Part shown: piece by piece, positions 22,751-31,575 of the stretch
Numbering within the stretch: the first letter of the stretch is position 1
Layout: each line of letters starts with the position of its first letter
From: Lacrimispora sinapis
GTDB lineage: Bacteria > Bacillota > Clostridia > Lachnospirales > Lachnospiraceae
Direction: 5' to 3'
NCBI RefSeq assembly: GCF_043633585.1
Contig: NZ_CP141832.1
Span: 124,001 to 188,000, forward strand
DNA: 64,000 nt
Notes under the pieces: generated by a model
Told to the model about the DNA's origin: nothing
Seen by the model: the letters and a program-made list of their open reading frames with translations, nothing else
The model's database searches: none
Made by a program: the position numbers and the translations under genes

Positions 22751-24025
22751 GTGATAAAAAAAGAGATGATTGCCATGCTTTTGGCAGGCGGACAAGGAAG
22801 CCGGTTAGGGGTGCTGACGCAAAAAGTAGCCAAACCTGCAGTATCCTTTGGCGGCAAGTACCGAATCATCGATTTCCCGCTGAGCAACTGCATCAATTCC
22901 GGAGTGGATACGGTAGGCGTGCTGACCCAGTATCAGCCGCTGCGTTTGAACACCCATATCGGAATCGGTATTCCGTGGGATCTGGACCGCAACGTGGGCG
23001 GAGTCACCATTCTTCCTCCCTATGAAAGAAGCAAGGGAAGTGACTGGTATACGGGGACAGCCAATGCCATCTATCAGAACCTGGAATACATAGAGACTTA
23101 TCATCCGGATTATGTGCTCATCCTGTCCGGAGACCATATTTATAAGATGGATTATGAAGTCATGCTGGAATATCATAAAGCAAATAATGCAGATATCACG
23201 ATTGCTGCGATGCCGGTACCGATTGAGGAAGCCAGCCGGTTCGGGATTCTTATTACAGACGAAAGCAACAGAATAACGGAATTTGAGGAAAAGCCTGCCA
23301 ATCCCAGAAGCAATCTTGCCTCTATGGGGATATACATATTCAGCCGCAAGGTGCTGAAGGAAGCACTGATCCGCATGTCAGACGTACCGGGCTGTGATTT
23401 TGGCAAACATATCATTCCCTTCTGTTTTGAGGAAGGAAAAAGGGTATTTGCTTATGAATACAACGGTTACTGGAAGGATGTCGGGACCCTTGGCTCTTAC
23501 TGGGAGGCCAACATGGAGCTGATAGACATCATACCGGAATTCAATCTTTATGAAGAATACTGGAAAATCTACACAAAGAGCGACATCATTCCCCCTCAGT
23601 ATGTCTCGGAAGATGCAGTCATTGACCGGAGCATTGTAGGAGAGGGCGCTGAAATTTACGGAGAAGTCCGCAATTCTGTGATCGGTGCCGGTGTTGTCAT
23701 AAAAAAGGGGGCGGTAGTGGAGGATTCCATTGTTATGAGGGAATGCGTGATAGGGGAAGGCGCAGTCATTAATAAAGCCATACTTGCCGAGAATGTAACG
23801 GTCGGTGCAGGAGCAGAGCTTGGGACCGGGGAGTATGAGAAGAGCAAATACGATCCTAAAGTTTATCAGTTCGATCTGGTAACGGTCGGAGAAAATTCCA
23901 TCATTCCGGAACATGTAAAGGTGGGAAAGAATACGGCCATCGTTGGAGATACCACACTTGAGGATTATCAGAATGGGGAACTGGCCAGCGGAGATTACAT
24001 CATAAAGGCAGGTGGCATGCGATGA
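22751..24025 (+). CDS. glgC: Glucose-1-phosphate adenylyltransferase
   Basis: 424 aa, starting after AAGGGGTGATAAC. It makes ADP-glucose from ATP and glucose 1-phosphate, the committed step of bacterial glycogen synthesis. The N-terminal nucleotidyltransferase motif is LLAGGQGSRLGVLTQKVAKP, the catalytic region has LSGDHIYKMDYEVM and the sugar-phosphate site FEEKPANPRS. From residue 290 a left-handed beta-helix of hexapeptide repeats (IVGEGAEIYG; VIGAGVVIKKG) follows. Its stop overlaps the glgD start by four bases (ATGA), so the two are translationally coupled. glgB is nearby at 27980. Confidence 0.96.
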   Translation: MIKKEMIAMLLAGGQGSRLGVLTQKVAKPAVSFGGKYRIIDFPLSNCINSGVDTVGVLTQYQPLRLNTHIGIGIPWDLDRNVGGVTILPPYERSKGSDWYTGTANAIYQNLEYIETYHPDYVLILSGDHIYKMDYEVMLEYHKANNADITIAAMPVPIEEASRFGILITDESNRITEFEEKPANPRSNLASMGIYIFSRKVLKEALIRMSDVPGCDFGKHIIPFCFEEGKRVFAYEYNGYWKDVGTLGSYWEANMELIDIIPEFNLYEEYWKIYTKSDIIPPQYVSEDAVIDRSIVGEGAEIYGEVRNSVIGAGVVIKKGAVVEDSIVMRECVIGEGAVINKAILAENVTVGAGAELGTGEYEKSKYDPKVYQFDLVTVGENSIIPEHVKVGKNTAIVGDTTLEDYQNGELASGDYIIKAGGMR

Positions 24026-25143
24026 GAGCGATAGGAATTGTATTAGCAGGCGGAAACAGCAAGAGGATGGGGGAACTTTCCAGCAAACGGGCCATTGCGG
24101 CCATGCCCATTGCAGGCAACTACCGGAGCATTGACTTTGTACTCAGCAGCATGACCAACTCCCATATTCAGAATGTAGCAGTTTTGACCCAGTATAACTC
24201 CAGATCCCTTCATCTGCATTTAAGCTCTTCCAAATGGTGGGACTTTGGAAGAAAGCAGGGAGGACTTTATGTCTTCACCCCTACCATAACCGCGGAAAGC
24301 AGCGACTGGTACCGGGGAACCGCAGATGCATTGTATCAGAACCTGACATTTTTAAAGAACAGCCACGAGCCTTACGTAGTCATTGCCGCGGGGGACGGCA
24401 TCTATAAGCTTGATTACGGAAAGGTGCTGGAATATCATATTGAGAAAAAGGCAGATATTACGGTGGTATGCACAGAGCTTCCCATGGAAGAGGATATCAC
24501 CCGTTTCGGACTGGTAAAGACCAATCAGGACGGAAGGATCACGGAATTTGAAGAAAAGCCCATGGAGGTTTCTTCCAATACCGTATCCTGCGGCATTTAT
24601 GTGATCCGGAGACGGCAGCTGATCGAGCTGATCGAAAAATGCGCCATGGAGGACCGCTATGATTTTGTGAGTGACATTCTGGTACGTTATCGGAATTTAA
24701 AAAGGATATATGCCTATAAAATGAACGCTTACTGGCGGAATATTGCTTCTGTGAAATCCTATTATAAGACCAATATGGATTTCTTAAAACCGGAAGTGAG
24801 GGACTATTTTTTCCGGCAGTACCCGGATGTTTATTCAAAGATTGACGACTTACCGCCTGCAAAATACAATCCGGGAGCTTCTGTAAAGAACAGCCTGGTA
24901 TCCAGCGGCAGTATCGTCAACGGCGTTGTCGAGAATTCGGTCCTGTTTAAAAAGGCCTATATCGGCAACAACTGCGTCATTAAAAATTCCATTATTTTAA
25001 ATGACGTTTACATAGGGGATAATACGGTCATTGAAAACTGTATTGTAGAAAGCCGGGATACCATCCGGGCCAATACCACCTATATAGGGACACCGGACAA
25101 GATAAAAATTGTCCTTGAAAAAAACGAAAGATACACATTATAG
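24022..25143 (+). CDS. glgD: GlgD, regulatory-type subunit of ADP-glucose pyrophosphorylase
   Basis: 373 aa, four-base overlap with glgC. GlgD is a diverged GlgC paralogue that in Firmicutes pairs with GlgC to form the active enzyme. It keeps the fold (VLAGGNSKRMGELSSKRAIA; FEEKPMEVSS) but the catalytic DHIY motif of GlgC is changed to AAGDGIYKLDYG, consistent with a regulatory or less active subunit. C-terminal hexapeptide repeats are present (GNNCVIKNSIILNDVYIGDN). spoVG follows after 25 bases. Confidence 0.94.
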   Translation: MRAIGIVLAGGNSKRMGELSSKRAIAAMPIAGNYRSIDFVLSSMTNSHIQNVAVLTQYNSRSLHLHLSSSKWWDFGRKQGGLYVFTPTITAESSDWYRGTADALYQNLTFLKNSHEPYVVIAAGDGIYKLDYGKVLEYHIEKKADITVVCTELPMEEDITRFGLVKTNQDGRITEFEEKPMEVSSNTVSCGIYVIRRRQLIELIEKCAMEDRYDFVSDILVRYRNLKRIYAYKMNAYWRNIASVKSYYKTNMDFLKPEVRDYFFRQYPDVYSKIDDLPPAKYNPGASVKNSLVSSGSIVNGVVENSVLFKKAYIGNNCVIKNSIILNDVYIGDNTVIENCIVESRDTIRANTTYIGTPDKIKIVLEKNERYTL

Positions 25144-25168
25144 GAAATGTGACGGGAAGGGGTTTCAT

Positions 25169-25450
25169 ATGCAGATTACAGACGTAAGAGTGAGACGCAT
25201 CGAAAAAGAAGGAAAGATGAAGGCCATTGTATCAATTACACTGGACAATGAATTCGTAATTCATGACATTAAAGTCATTGAAGGGGAAAAAGGATTATTC
25301 ATTGCCATGCCAAGCCGTAAGGCGGCAGACGGGGAGTACCGGGATATTGCACATCCCATCAATTCCAGCACCAGGGATACCATCCAGAAGGTGATTTTGG
25401 ATAAGTATGAAACCACCGCGATGGATATGCCGGAGGCAGCATTCGCGTAA
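25169..25450 (+). CDS. spoVG: SpoVG family regulator
   Basis: 93 aa from the ATG at 25169 (GGGAAGGGG upstream), the normal length. It starts MQITDVRVRRIEKEGKMKA, the family's diagnostic opening, and contains FVIHDIKVIEGEKGLFIAMP and the DIAHPINSSTRD segment. SpoVG is a small nucleic-acid-binding protein that influences septation, sporulation and virulence genes in Firmicutes. It lies directly behind glgD and ahead of a strong terminator, so glycogen genes and spoVG may share a transcript. Confidence 0.96.
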   Translation: MQITDVRVRRIEKEGKMKAIVSITLDNEFVIHDIKVIEGEKGLFIAMPSRKAADGEYRDIAHPINSSTRDTIQKVILDKYETTAMDMPEAAFA

Positions 25451-25462
25451 TAAAAATATGAG

Positions 25463-25500
25463 ATCCGCAGGCAGGCCATCATTCTGTCTGCGGATTTTTA
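25463..25500 (+). terminator. spoVG terminator
   Basis: ATCCGCAGGCAG (25463-25474) pairs with CTGTCTGCGGAT (25484-25495), then TTTTA. Confidence 0.8.
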
Positions 25501-25524
25501 TGTAAAAGGGAAATGAATCCATTA

Positions 25525-25554
25525 TTTACACCATATGCTTTTTCGGGTTATAAT
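25525..25554 (+). promoter_or_regulatory. ddh promoter
   Basis: TTTACA (25525-25530), 18-base spacer, TATAAT (25549-25554). Confidence 0.6.
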
Positions 25555-25590
25555 GGAAACCAGCAATATTTTAGAAAGGTAGTTGAACCT

Positions 25591-26577
25591 ATGACAATTA
25601 AAATCGGTATTGTAGGCTATGGGAATCTTGGAAAAGGAGTGGAATGTGCCATTCGCCATAATCCGGATATGGAACTGGCAGCTGTATTTACCAGAAGAGA
25701 CCCGGAAACGTTGAAGATCTTAACAGAAGGTGTAAAGGTATATTCCTATGAGGAGGCCGAGTCAAAGAAGGAGTTCATTGACGTGCTCATCCTTTGCGGC
25801 GGAAGCGCCACGGATTTGCCGGCACAGACACCGGAATTAGTAAAGCATTTTAATGTGGTAGACAGCTTTGACACCCATGCAAAGATCCCGGAACATTTTG
25901 CGGCCGTAGATACAGCCGCAGCACAAGGGAAAAAGGTGGGAATCATTTCCGTAGGCTGGGATCCCGGTATGTTTTCTTTAAACCGCCTGTATGCCGGAGC
26001 AGTTCTGCCGGGGGGACATGACTATACATTCTGGGGACGAGGCGTCAGCCAGGGACATTCTGATGCCATCCGAAGGATCAAGGGCGTAAAGGATGCCAGA
26101 CAGTATACCATCCCGGTTGATAAGGCCTTAAAAGAGGTCCGGGAGGGCAAAAACCCGGAACTGACCGTAAGAGAAAAGCATACCAGAGAGTGCTTTGTCG
26201 TTGCAGAGGAAGGCGCTGATTTAGACCGGATCAGAGAAGAAATCGTAACCATGCCTAATTATTTCTCCGATTATGATACCACGGTGCATTTTATCAGCGA
26301 AGAGGAACTGTTGAGAGATCATAAGAAAATCCCTCACGGCGGGTTTGTGATCCGCACCGGAAAGACCGGCTGGGAGGATGAAAACAGCCATGTGATCGAA
26401 TACAGCTTAAAATTGGATTCCAACCCTGAATTTACCGCTTCTGTGCTTACTTCTTATGCCCGCGCTGCTTATCGCCTGAATCAGGAAGGGCAGAGCGGCT
26501 GTAAGACTGTATTTGATGTAGCTCCGGCGTATTTAAGTCCTTTGAGCGGGGAAGAATTGAGAAGACATCTGTTATAA
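25591..26577 (+). CDS. ddh: meso-Diaminopimelate D-dehydrogenase
   Basis: 328 aa from the ATG at 25591 (AAAGGTAGTTG upstream); 26 upstream codons overlap the promoter and are excluded. It converts tetrahydrodipicolinate directly to meso-diaminopimelate with NADPH and ammonia, a one-step branch of lysine and cell-wall precursor synthesis. The Rossmann motif IGIVGYGNLGKGVECAI opens the protein; LILCGGSATDLPAQTPEL, SVGWDPGMFSLNRLY and the FWGRGVSQGHSDAIRRI segment are characteristic of Ddh. The full length fits the family. DUF3783 gene follows after 22 bases. Confidence 0.95.
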   Translation: MTIKIGIVGYGNLGKGVECAIRHNPDMELAAVFTRRDPETLKILTEGVKVYSYEEAESKKEFIDVLILCGGSATDLPAQTPELVKHFNVVDSFDTHAKIPEHFAAVDTAAAQGKKVGIISVGWDPGMFSLNRLYAGAVLPGGHDYTFWGRGVSQGHSDAIRRIKGVKDARQYTIPVDKALKEVREGKNPELTVREKHTRECFVVAEEGADLDRIREEIVTMPNYFSDYDTTVHFISEEELLRDHKKIPHGGFVIRTGKTGWEDENSHVIEYSLKLDSNPEFTASVLTSYARAAYRLNQEGQSGCKTVFDVAPAYLSPLSGEELRRHLL

Positions 26578-26599
26578 TTGGCAGCAGGAGGGATAGAAC

Positions 26600-27034
26600 A
26601 TGGCAGTCACAAAAGAAATGGTCCTTTATTATCAGCCGGAACAGGCAAAGCAGAGTGGTAATGATACCAAATCTGCAAAATTAAAAGCAGTGCTGGTTCG
26701 TATGGGAATCCGGATCAGGAATATTTCCGCAGACCAGATGAATCAGACGGTAGGCTATCTGGCCGGATATGACGGCTTTGAAGAACGCGGCTTTGAGGAA
26801 TGTCCTCCGGTAAAAGAAGAGATTCTGGTGATGAAAAACTTTTCCAACCGCCGGGTGGACGAGCTGTTAATGAGTCTCAGACGGGCCGGTGTACCGAGGA
26901 TCGAATTAAAGGCAGTGGTCACGGATACCAACTGCAAATGGAGGTTTTATGATCTGTATGAGGAACTGAAGAAGGAACATGAAGTGATGTCCGGCAATCA
27001 GGAACCCTCACCGGAAATGGATTCAAAAGAATAA
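26600..27034 (+). CDS. DUF3783 domain protein
   Basis: 144 aa, with GCAGGAGGG upstream. The compact domain (residues about 20-125) has VLVRMGIRIRNISADQMNQT, then EEILVMKNFSNRRVDELLMS and the end VVTDTNCKWRFYDLYEELK. This pattern is a conserved Firmicute family (DUF3783) of unknown function. No catalytic residues are obvious. It is probably co-transcribed with ddh; the convergent terminator at 27043-27086 closes the unit. Confidence 0.85.
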   Translation: MAVTKEMVLYYQPEQAKQSGNDTKSAKLKAVLVRMGIRIRNISADQMNQTVGYLAGYDGFEERGFEECPPVKEEILVMKNFSNRRVDELLMSLRRAGVPRIELKAVVTDTNCKWRFYDLYEELKKEHEVMSGNQEPSPEMDSKE

Positions 27035-27042
27035 TCACGGAA

Positions 27043-27086
27043 ATAAAAAAAGCCGCATACAGCCTTTAAAAAGATGTATGCGGCTT
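27043..27086 (-). terminator. Terminator of the phosphotransferase gene
   Basis: AGCCGCATAC / GTATGCGGCT stem. On the minus strand it is followed by a run of six T (27045-27050). Confidence 0.75.
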
Positions 27087-27101
27087 ATGAAATGTACCGG
27101 T

Positions 27102-27851
27102 TTATTGGTATTCAAAAACATTGGCCCATTGATTTAAAAGCTCTGCTTCCTCCGGCCGTTTCTTAGAGAGCTGTGCAGCGGCTACGATGGGGAGCCAGGA
27201 CTGGACATATTTCTTTGCCGTACCTGTCTTCTTACAGAATAAATCCATGTACATATCGGCCTTTTTCTGATCCTTTAGGCAGAATAGGAGATACGTTCTT
27301 GCTACGTCGGCGCTGGCATTGCCCTGGGTTGCGTGTACCCAGTCGATCACGTAAAAGGTTCCGTCATCTTTTACAATGATATTGGTGGGATTAAAATCAC
27401 CATGGCAAAGTTTCGTGTGCTTTGGCATACTGTCCAGACGGGTCTGCATTTCATACCGGGTCGAATCTCCCAGTTCTTCAATGTCTGAGATTTGTCTTGC
27501 CATCTTATCCTTTAGCTTATTTAAAAGAGGGCACTGCTTTGCCATGACCGAAAGATGAAGATCCACCATTTTTTCCATGTAATCCGGTATCTGATCCGGA
27601 TGTTCCTCCATGAGCTGTTCCAACGTTTTTCCTTCAATAAATTCAAAGGTAATGGACCATTCACCTTCAAAAACACCCACTTCCAGTACTTTCGGAACTT
27701 TAATTCCGCCGGTTTCTTCCACTCTTGCAGTGATCAATGCTTCATTAAGGACCTCAGCTTTCGGAAAATCTGCATGAAAGACCTTGATTGCCTTATCCCC
27801 ATCACGGTACACCGTTTTTGTTGCAGTTGCAGCGATAATTTCTGCTCCCAT
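27102..27851 (-). CDS. APH-type phosphotransferase
   Basis: 249 aa from the ATG at 27851 (GGAAGGAGAGG upstream). Aminoglycoside-phosphotransferase / protein-kinase-like fold: N-lobe TKTVYRDGDKAIKVFHADF carrying the ATP-binding Lys, then ITFEFIEGKTLEQLMEEHPD. The catalytic loop is LCHGDFNPTNIIVKDDG and the metal Asp is in YVIDWVHATQGNASADVAR. These paralogues are common in Firmicutes and are not proven drug-resistance enzymes; the substrate may be a small alcohol or sugar. The catalytic residues are intact. It stands alone. Confidence 0.85.
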   Translation of the reverse strand: MGAEIIAATATKTVYRDGDKAIKVFHADFPKAEVLNEALITARVEETGGIKVPKVLEVGVFEGEWSITFEFIEGKTLEQLMEEHPDQIPDYMEKMVDLHLSVMAKQCPLLNKLKDKMARQISDIEELGDSTRYEMQTRLDSMPKHTKLCHGDFNPTNIIVKDDGTFYVIDWVHATQGNASADVARTYLLFCLKDQKKADMYMDLFCKKTGTAKKYVQSWLPIVAAAQLSKKRPEEAELLNQWANVFEYQ

Positions 27852-27979
27852 AAAACACCTCTCCTTCCATTTTTGCACTTAAATTATGTAAGAATCATAT
27901 CTTAATTTTACTACAAAATATATAAAAAGTATAGAAAAATTACAAAATTATTGGAAGAAATATATAAAAACACGGTCTG

Positions 27980-29890
27980 TTAAAAGGAGAACACCCGTAC
28001 CCCATAAGCGGGAAGAGAAAATGCGATGGAGTACTCTTTCTCATCCCATTTCATAGCTTGTGCAGAATAGGAGGGTGGTTTTTTCCCCGTGTGGTAAAGT
28101 CCCTGACTTTCATCTAAAACAAGGGAATAGGTGCCTTTTTTGGGAACGCCTACCCGGTAATCGCTCCGCTCCACCGGCGTGAAATTGAGAACAAATAAAA
28201 GGCTGTTCCTGCCGTTGCTGCTGTGGCGGATAAAACTGAAAATGCTTCGTTCGCTGTCATTGGCATTGACCCAGGAGAATCCTTCCCAGTCATAGTCCTT
28301 TTCGTAAAGGGCCGGATATTTTTTATAAAGATGCAAAAGATCCCTGACGTAATTTTTTAACTCCATTCCAAGGGGTTCCTCTGCCAGATACCAGTCAAGA
28401 GAAGTGTTCTCATCCCATTCATGGAACTGTCCGAAATCCTGTCCCATAAAAAGAAGTTTTTTGCCGGGATGTCCAAGCATAAATGTATAACCCACTTTTA
28501 GATTGGCGAATTTATCCTCAAGGAGGCCTGGCATTTTTTCGATCATAGAGCATTTTAAATGCACGACTTCATCATGGGATAATACAAGTATATAATTTTC
28601 ACTGGTAAAATATGTAAGTCCAAAGGTCATTTTATGATGATTGTATTTTCTGAAGTAAGGGTCCAGCTTCATGTATTCCAAAAAATCATGCATCCAGCCC
28701 ATGTTCCACTTAAACGTAAAGCCCAGACCGCCGTTTTCCGGTTCCTCTGTCACTTTGGGCCAGGCGGTGGATTCTTCCGCAATGATTATGGCTCCGTTTC
28801 CCCGCTTTTTTATGACACTGTTTAAATGCCTGAAAAATTCTATGGCTTCCAGATTTTCATTGCCGCCGTTCTGGTTTGGCACCCATTCTCCGTTTCCTCT
28901 TCCGTAGTCCAGATAAAGCATGGAGGCAACTGCGTCCACACGAAGTCCGTCTACATGGAACTTTTCCACCCAGTAAAGGGCGTTGGCAATGAGAAAATTG
29001 TCTACTTCATACTTGCCGTAATCAAAGACCTTGGTCCCCCAGTCCGGATGCTCTCCTTTTCTTGGATCGGCATATTCATAGCAGGCCTGTCCGTCAAAGT
29101 CAGAAAGTCCGTGGGCATCCTTCGGGAAATGAGCTGGAACCCAGTCCAGGATCACACCAATGCCTTTCTGGTGCAGGTAATCAATAAAATACATGAATTC
29201 TTGTGGAGTTCCATACCGGGAGGTTGGGGCAAAGTAGCCGGTCACCTGATAGCCCCAGGAGCCGTCATAAGGATGCTCTGCGATTCCCAGGAGCTCTACA
29301 TGGGTATAGCCCATCCCGGCAACGTAATCTCCCAGTTCGTGAGCCGCCTCCACATAGGTATAAAAGCCATCCTTTTCTTCCCTGTTTTTCCTCTTCCAGG
29401 AACCGAGATGAACCTCGTAAATGCTGACCGGGCCGTCTGTGGGGTCTTGCTTTTTGCGTTTTTCCATCCAGGACGCATCGTTCCAGACATAACTGGAAAG
29501 ATCAGCAGTAACAGAAGCGGTCTGAGGCCGGTATTCTGCCTCAAATGCGTAAGGATCTGCTTTAAAAAGAATCTTTCCGCTTTCGGAGGTGATTGCGTAC
29601 TTATAAAGAGCACCAATTGAAAGACCCGGAACAAATGCTTCCCAGATTCCCGAATCAGCCAGTCTTGTCATGGGATTTTTCTCCGGATTCCATCCGTTGA
29701 AATCCCCCACCACGCCGATCTGCTTTGCGTGAGGTGCCCACACCGCAAAATACATCCCGTCTTCGCCCTTATAATTTTTTTTATGAGCACCCAGCTTTTC
29801 GTAGATTTCGTAATGCTTTCCGTTATTATAAAGATAACGGTCTACCTCTGTAATAAAACCAGTTCCGATTCCATTTTTTTCTTCTGCCAT
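27980..29890 (-). CDS. glgB: 1,4-alpha-glucan branching enzyme
   Basis: 636 aa, ATG after GGAGTGAGC. It adds alpha-1,6 branches to glycogen. An N-terminal CBM48 domain (YFAVWAPHAKQIGVVGDFNG) precedes a GH13 barrel with region I DWVPAHFPKDAHGL, nucleophile region DGLRVDAVASMLYLDYGR, acid residue IIAEESTAW, and region IV VLSHDEVVHLK. The C-terminal beta domain ends in AYGVRVFSF. Full length for GlgB. It lies 2.8 kb from glgC-glgD on the opposite strand; glycogen synthase glgA is not in the window. Confidence 0.95.
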   Translation of the reverse strand: MAEEKNGIGTGFITEVDRYLYNNGKHYEIYEKLGAHKKNYKGEDGMYFAVWAPHAKQIGVVGDFNGWNPEKNPMTRLADSGIWEAFVPGLSIGALYKYAITSESGKILFKADPYAFEAEYRPQTASVTADLSSYVWNDASWMEKRKKQDPTDGPVSIYEVHLGSWKRKNREEKDGFYTYVEAAHELGDYVAGMGYTHVELLGIAEHPYDGSWGYQVTGYFAPTSRYGTPQEFMYFIDYLHQKGIGVILDWVPAHFPKDAHGLSDFDGQACYEYADPRKGEHPDWGTKVFDYGKYEVDNFLIANALYWVEKFHVDGLRVDAVASMLYLDYGRGNGEWVPNQNGGNENLEAIEFFRHLNSVIKKRGNGAIIIAEESTAWPKVTEEPENGGLGFTFKWNMGWMHDFLEYMKLDPYFRKYNHHKMTFGLTYFTSENYILVLSHDEVVHLKCSMIEKMPGLLEDKFANLKVGYTFMLGHPGKKLLFMGQDFGQFHEWDENTSLDWYLAEEPLGMELKNYVRDLLHLYKKYPALYEKDYDWEGFSWVNANDSERSIFSFIRHSSNGRNSLLFVLNFTPVERSDYRVGVPKKGTYSLVLDESQGLYHTGKKPPSYSAQAMKWDEKEYSIAFSLPAYGVRVFSF

Positions 29891-29911
29891 TTGCTCACTC
29901 CTCCGTGATTT

Positions 29912-30187
29912 TTAAGACAGCACTCTGTGCTTTCCGTTTGCAATTGGAAGCGTCTGTGCTTCCTGCAGCTTTACCTCCTGGCTTTTGAAACGGCGCAGGA
30001 GAAACTGGTAACGCAGCTGGGCTGCATTCAGTTCATAGATGTAGCAGTCAATAAGCGTTGGGTCGACCACCTGTTCAAAGTGGTTTCTGGCAGCATCAAT
30101 GGCTGTTTTGGAACACTCGATCTCATGTCTGAGTCTCTGTTCCTCTTCCGATGCAGTCAGACGTTTTTTAAAAGTTCCATGCTTCAT
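29912..30187 (-). CDS. DUF2508 (YaaL-like) protein
   Basis: 91 aa. A helical small protein with KTAIDAARNHFEQVVDPTLI and CYIYELNAAQLRYQFLLRRF, the conserved core of the YaaL/DUF2508 family. In many Firmicutes this gene sits near recR and pro-sigma-K processing genes; here it precedes glgB on the same strand, 21 bases away. Function unknown. Confidence 0.82.
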   Translation of the reverse strand: MKHGTFKKRLTASEEEQRLRHEIECSKTAIDAARNHFEQVVDPTLIDCYIYELNAAQLRYQFLLRRFKSQEVKLQEAQTLPIANGKHRVLS

Positions 30188-30260
30188 TTTACCATCTCCA
30201 TTTCTTGAAATTTTACAGGATATCTGTTAATTTCATTATAACTGGAAAATGGCTTTTTAT

Positions 30261-30647
30261 TCATATATTACCTGTATCACCTAAAAGCTCCTGCAGATGC
30301 AGACCTAGAAAACACAGCTTTTTTGTACTGTCTCCAAGAGTTAAGTAGTAGTAGTTCGCAGTTCCCTCCTGGCGGACAGCAATCAGTCCGGCTTCTTTTA
30401 GAATCTTTAAATGGTGGGAGACAGCAGGCCGGGAAAGATTGGTTCTTTCTGTAATGTCCTTTACGTTCATTCCCTTGACGAAAGACGGAGTATGTCCGCA
30501 GGCGGAAGCCGAAATCTCATTCCCCTCACTGTCATACAGGCCGGTAAGGGCAAGAGACTCAATGATGGTGAGCCGGACCTCATCTCCAAGGGCAATAAAA
30601 AGGGGCATACAATCCTTAAAAAGCAGATGAAAGTCCTGGGCCTTCAT
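30261..30647 (-). CDS. ArsR family transcription regulator
   Basis: 128 aa from the ATG at 30647 (GGAGGAGCAACC upstream). Winged helix-turn-helix with ALGDEVRLTIIESLAL, the recognition helix TERTNLSRPAVSHHLKILKE, and wing AGLIAVRQEGTANYYYLTLG. The insert SEGNEISASACGHTPSFVKG adds a Cys and a His and might bind a metal or thiol reagent, though a classic CxC metal site is missing. Two ACGACAAAAA direct repeats lie upstream (30767 and 30787). Target genes are not evident. Confidence 0.85.
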   Translation of the reverse strand: MKAQDFHLLFKDCMPLFIALGDEVRLTIIESLALTGLYDSEGNEISASACGHTPSFVKGMNVKDITERTNLSRPAVSHHLKILKEAGLIAVRQEGTANYYYLTLGDSTKKLCFLGLHLQELLGDTGNI

Positions 30648-30995
30648 TGGTTGCTCCTCCTTTGGTTTAAAAATATAAACTAATTTTATCTTACCATGCA
30701 GCCATGAAAAAATCAATCAGAATCCGTAAAGATTTTTGTGGTTTTTACTATAAAATAAAATTCAATACGACAAAAATTGTTAAAACACGACAAAAAATAA
30801 ACCGGGTTTTAATCCGTTCTTCTGCCAAACATTGTATACAGTATTTCTGAAAAAAACAGTTGACATTTCTGCTTCTCTTGTGCATAATGGAACTATATTC
30901 CAGTATGCGTTCTGCATACAGCCATTTCATTATTTCAGAGTTATGGAAGTTGGTTCCATAATCCTACAGCTGATATTCCAGCATGAATTCCAGAG
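30648..30995. other. Gap between ArsR gene and Tad operon
   Basis: AT-rich. It holds two ACGACAAAAA direct repeats near 30767 and 30787 (possible operator of the ArsR protein), the Tad promoter at 30860-30888, and an 8-bp perfect hairpin TTATGGAA/TTCCATAA at about 30941-30961 in the leader. Confidence 0.5.
30860..30888 (+). promoter_or_regulatory. Promoter of the Tad pilus operon
   Basis: Perfect TTGACA (30860-30865), 17-base spacer, CATAAT (30883-30888). The leader to the first gene is about 100-130 bases. Confidence 0.72.
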
Positions 30996-31559
30996 TTGAC
31001 AGTAACGAAAGAAGGGGTTTTTATCGTACAATATTTTATTTTGCTGTTTTTTTTAGGAGCGGCAGCGTATTTTGATGTCCGGGAACATCGGATTCCCAAC
31101 TGGTGGGTGTTTTTAGGAATGAGTAACGGCATGGTTCTTGCCATATTTCAAGCAGGCAGCCCCTCCGCGGATTTTCTTCTTTTGAAGGCACCTTTTTGGT
31201 TCCTTTTGCGGATGCTGGCGGCGACTGCAGTGTTCTTTCTCTTTTTTCTCTGCCGTATGATCGGCGCAGGCGATATTAAGCTTGCCGCACTGATCTGCGG
31301 GTATCTTGGTTTTCGCACCGGTTCTGCGTCAATCGGAGCCGGGTTTCTTATCGGGGCATTCTGGTCCCTGATCAAAATGGCAGGCAAAGGCAGTCTCTTA
31401 TACCGACTTTCCTGTTTTCTGACCTACATCAGGTATGTATTCCAAACGGGTAAAATAACTGCTTACTACCATCCGGACAGGGATGGGTATGACATGGTCA
31501 TTCCATTGGGGCCTTGTCTTTTCTTAGGGACATTCATTACCATTGTGGCTTTGCAGTAA
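30996..31559 (+). CDS. Prepilin peptidase, A24 family (TadV/CpaA-like)
   Basis: 187 aa as read from a TTG at 30996; the start is unsure because the best ribosome site (GAAGGGG, 31011-31017) has no ATG/GTG/TTG at the right distance. The membrane aspartyl protease trims Flp prepilins. Catalytic Asp pair: the first in AAYFDVREHRIPNWW, the second in MIGAGDIKLAALICGY, both intact. Five or so membrane helices. First gene of the pilus operon. A second A24 enzyme is encoded at 38860. Confidence 0.87.
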   Translation: MTVTKEGVFIVQYFILLFFLGAAAYFDVREHRIPNWWVFLGMSNGMVLAIFQAGSPSADFLLLKAPFWFLLRMLAATAVFFLFFLCRMIGAGDIKLAALICGYLGFRTGSASIGAGFLIGAFWSLIKMAGKGSLLYRLSCFLTYIRYVFQTGKITAYYHPDRDGYDMVIPLGPCLFLGTFITIVALQ

Positions 31560-31575
31560 AAAAGGAGGTTTTTAT

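Noticed and set aside
27102..27851. Aminoglycoside resistance gene
   Set aside because: The kinase-like fold is shared by many housekeeping phosphotransferases; nothing in the context points to drug resistance.
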